Source of the DNA: Miniphocaeibacter massiliensis | GTDB lineage: Bacteria; Bacillota; Clostridia; Tissierellales; Peptoniphilaceae | Direction of reading: 5' to 3' | NCBI RefSeq assembly: GCF_900232905.1 | Contig: NZ_OCTQ01000001.1 | Coordinates: forward strand, 558,001 to 622,000 | DNA length: 64,000 nt | Shown here: piece after piece, positions 63,365 through 64,000 of the stretch | Layout of the letters: every line of letters begins with the position of its first letter | How positions within the stretch are numbered: position 1 is the first letter of the stretch | The notes under the pieces: model-generated | Database searches by the model: none | Seen by the model: only the letters and a program-made list of their open reading frames with translations | Told to the model about the DNA's origin: nothing | Translations under genes and position numbers: made by a program

Positions 63365-64000
63365 TTAGATACTTTTTGTCATTTCCTTTAGATACTCTAA
63401 ATCAGATCCACCTAAATATTTAGATAAAACGTCAAAACATTCTTTATGATATTTGTTTATCCAATCTTTTTCACTTTCTGTTAAGAGCTCTTTCTTTACT
63501 GGTCTCAAATCAATAGGGCAAAGAGAAAGAGACTCAAATCCATAGAATGTTCCAAAATCATTTTTGAATTTTTCTATACATAACATAATATTTTCAATTC
63601 TAATACCATGACTTCCTTCTATATAAATACCAGGTTCATCAGAAGTTATCATTCCTGGAACCATATCTATATTATTGTTTGCTTTAGAAATACTTTGAGG
63701 TCCTTCATGAACAGATAACAAATAACCTACGCCATGACCTGTTCCATGATTAAAGTCAAGTCTTTCTTTCCAAAGTGGTCCTCTTGCAAAAATATCTAAA
63801 CTAGAGCTTTTTGTACCTTTAGCAAAAGTAGAATCTAGTAAAGCTATATGAGATTTTAAAGTATAAGTATAATGATATTTTTCGTCTTCAGTTAATTCAC
63901 CTAAAGCAACTGTCCTTGTTATGTCAGTAGTACCATCTAGGTAATGTCCACCACTATCAAGTAGATACAATCCTCTATTTTTTAATACAACAGGATTTCC
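63365..64000 (-). CDS. Aminopeptidase P (M24) C-terminal part, cut by window edge
   Basis: 212 codons are open to the end of the window, so the N-terminus lies outside. The pita-bread domain has metal ligands in LLDSGGHYLDGTTDITRT (two Asp), NHGTGHGVGYLLSVHEGP (His), TSDEPGIYIEG (Glu) and HGIRIENIMLC (Glu). Xaa-Pro aminopeptidase of the larger eukaryote-like APP family. Its stop is about 30 nt from the propeller gene start, a possible operon. Confidence 0.92.
   Translation of the reverse strand, partial: GNPVVLKNRGLYLLDSGGHYLDGTTDITRTVALGELTEDEKYHYTYTLKSHIALLDSTFAKGTKSSSLDIFARGPLWKERLDFNHGTGHGVGYLLSVHEGPQSISKANNNIDMVPGMITSDEPGIYIEGSHGIRIENIMLCIEKFKNDFGTFYGFESLSLCPIDLRPVKKELLTESEKDWINKYHKECFDVLSKYLGGSDLEYLKEMTKSI

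Noticed and set aside
1-64000. Integrated phage or transposon
   Set aside because: No integrase, transposase, structural gene, tRNA target or flanking repeat was found; DUF2513 alone is not enough.

Overview
The window is about 28-30% GC by eye and has short intergenic gaps, AGGAGG-type ribosome binding sites and many hairpin-plus-T-run terminators. It encodes lipobox lipoproteins, an LPXTG surface protein, a cell-wall-binding-repeat protein, pyruvate:ferredoxin oxidoreductase, a flavodoxin/ferredoxin fusion protein and HPr kinase. Together these point to a low-GC, anaerobic, Gram-positive Firmicute. A Peptoniphilaceae/Tissierellia-like host such as Parvimonas is my inference, not something the sequence proves. 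No rRNA, tRNA, CRISPR array, transposase or phage structural gene was seen.

Layout. (1) 1-8 kb: lipoprotein, CWB2 surface protein behind a striking 11-bp phased operator array, a broken SF0329 gene, membrane M28 peptidase, GPP34 protein, a TrxR-like flavoprotein without its CxxC, TetR plus an EFR1-type protein, and MsrAB. (2) 8-14 kb: a two-gene amino-acid catabolic operon (fused serine-dehydratase-like enzyme plus NSS sodium symporter) and a FadR-type GntR gene. The operon and GntR promoters share a 12-nt operator, so this looks like a small self-contained regulon. (3) 13.6-18.6 kb: a frameshifted Rgg-type regulator followed by two ABC-2 permeases, an ABC ATPase, an intramembrane-type histidine kinase and an OmpR regulator, which resembles a peptide-antibiotic sensing/detoxification module. 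(4) 19-22 kb: a large membrane KAP-like P-loop NTPase, a defence-gene candidate. (5) 22-36 kb: accessory metabolic and surface genes with many broken frames, two RNA-level elements (an attenuator before a methyltransferase and a hairpin-rich ncRNA candidate), paired lipoproteins and a DUF2513/membrane-protein cassette. (6) 36-50 kb: LPXTG mucin-binding-type surface protein, small regulators (MerR, XRE, AraC, GyrI), NUDIX and GNAT enzymes, and an AbgT transporter with an M24 peptidase. (7) 50-54.5 kb: a leader-peptide attenuator ahead of a divergent PsuG-like glycosidase, a TMEM175 channel and a HEPN-motif protein. (8) 54.5-64 kb: core genes nifJ, hprK and uvrC, two secreted beta-propeller paralogues and an M24 peptidase cut by the window edge.

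Two themes stand out. First, regulation is unusually legible: WalR-like phased repeats, a shared GntR operator, a MerR promoter with a 19-bp spacer and at least two competing-hairpin attenuators. Second, there are at least seven interrupted reading frames in 64 kb. Three break at A/T homopolymers of 6-7 nt, which means either real slippage and decay or assembly indels.

Start sites were moved from the longest possible start wherever a ribosome binding site clearly favours an internal codon; each case is noted.
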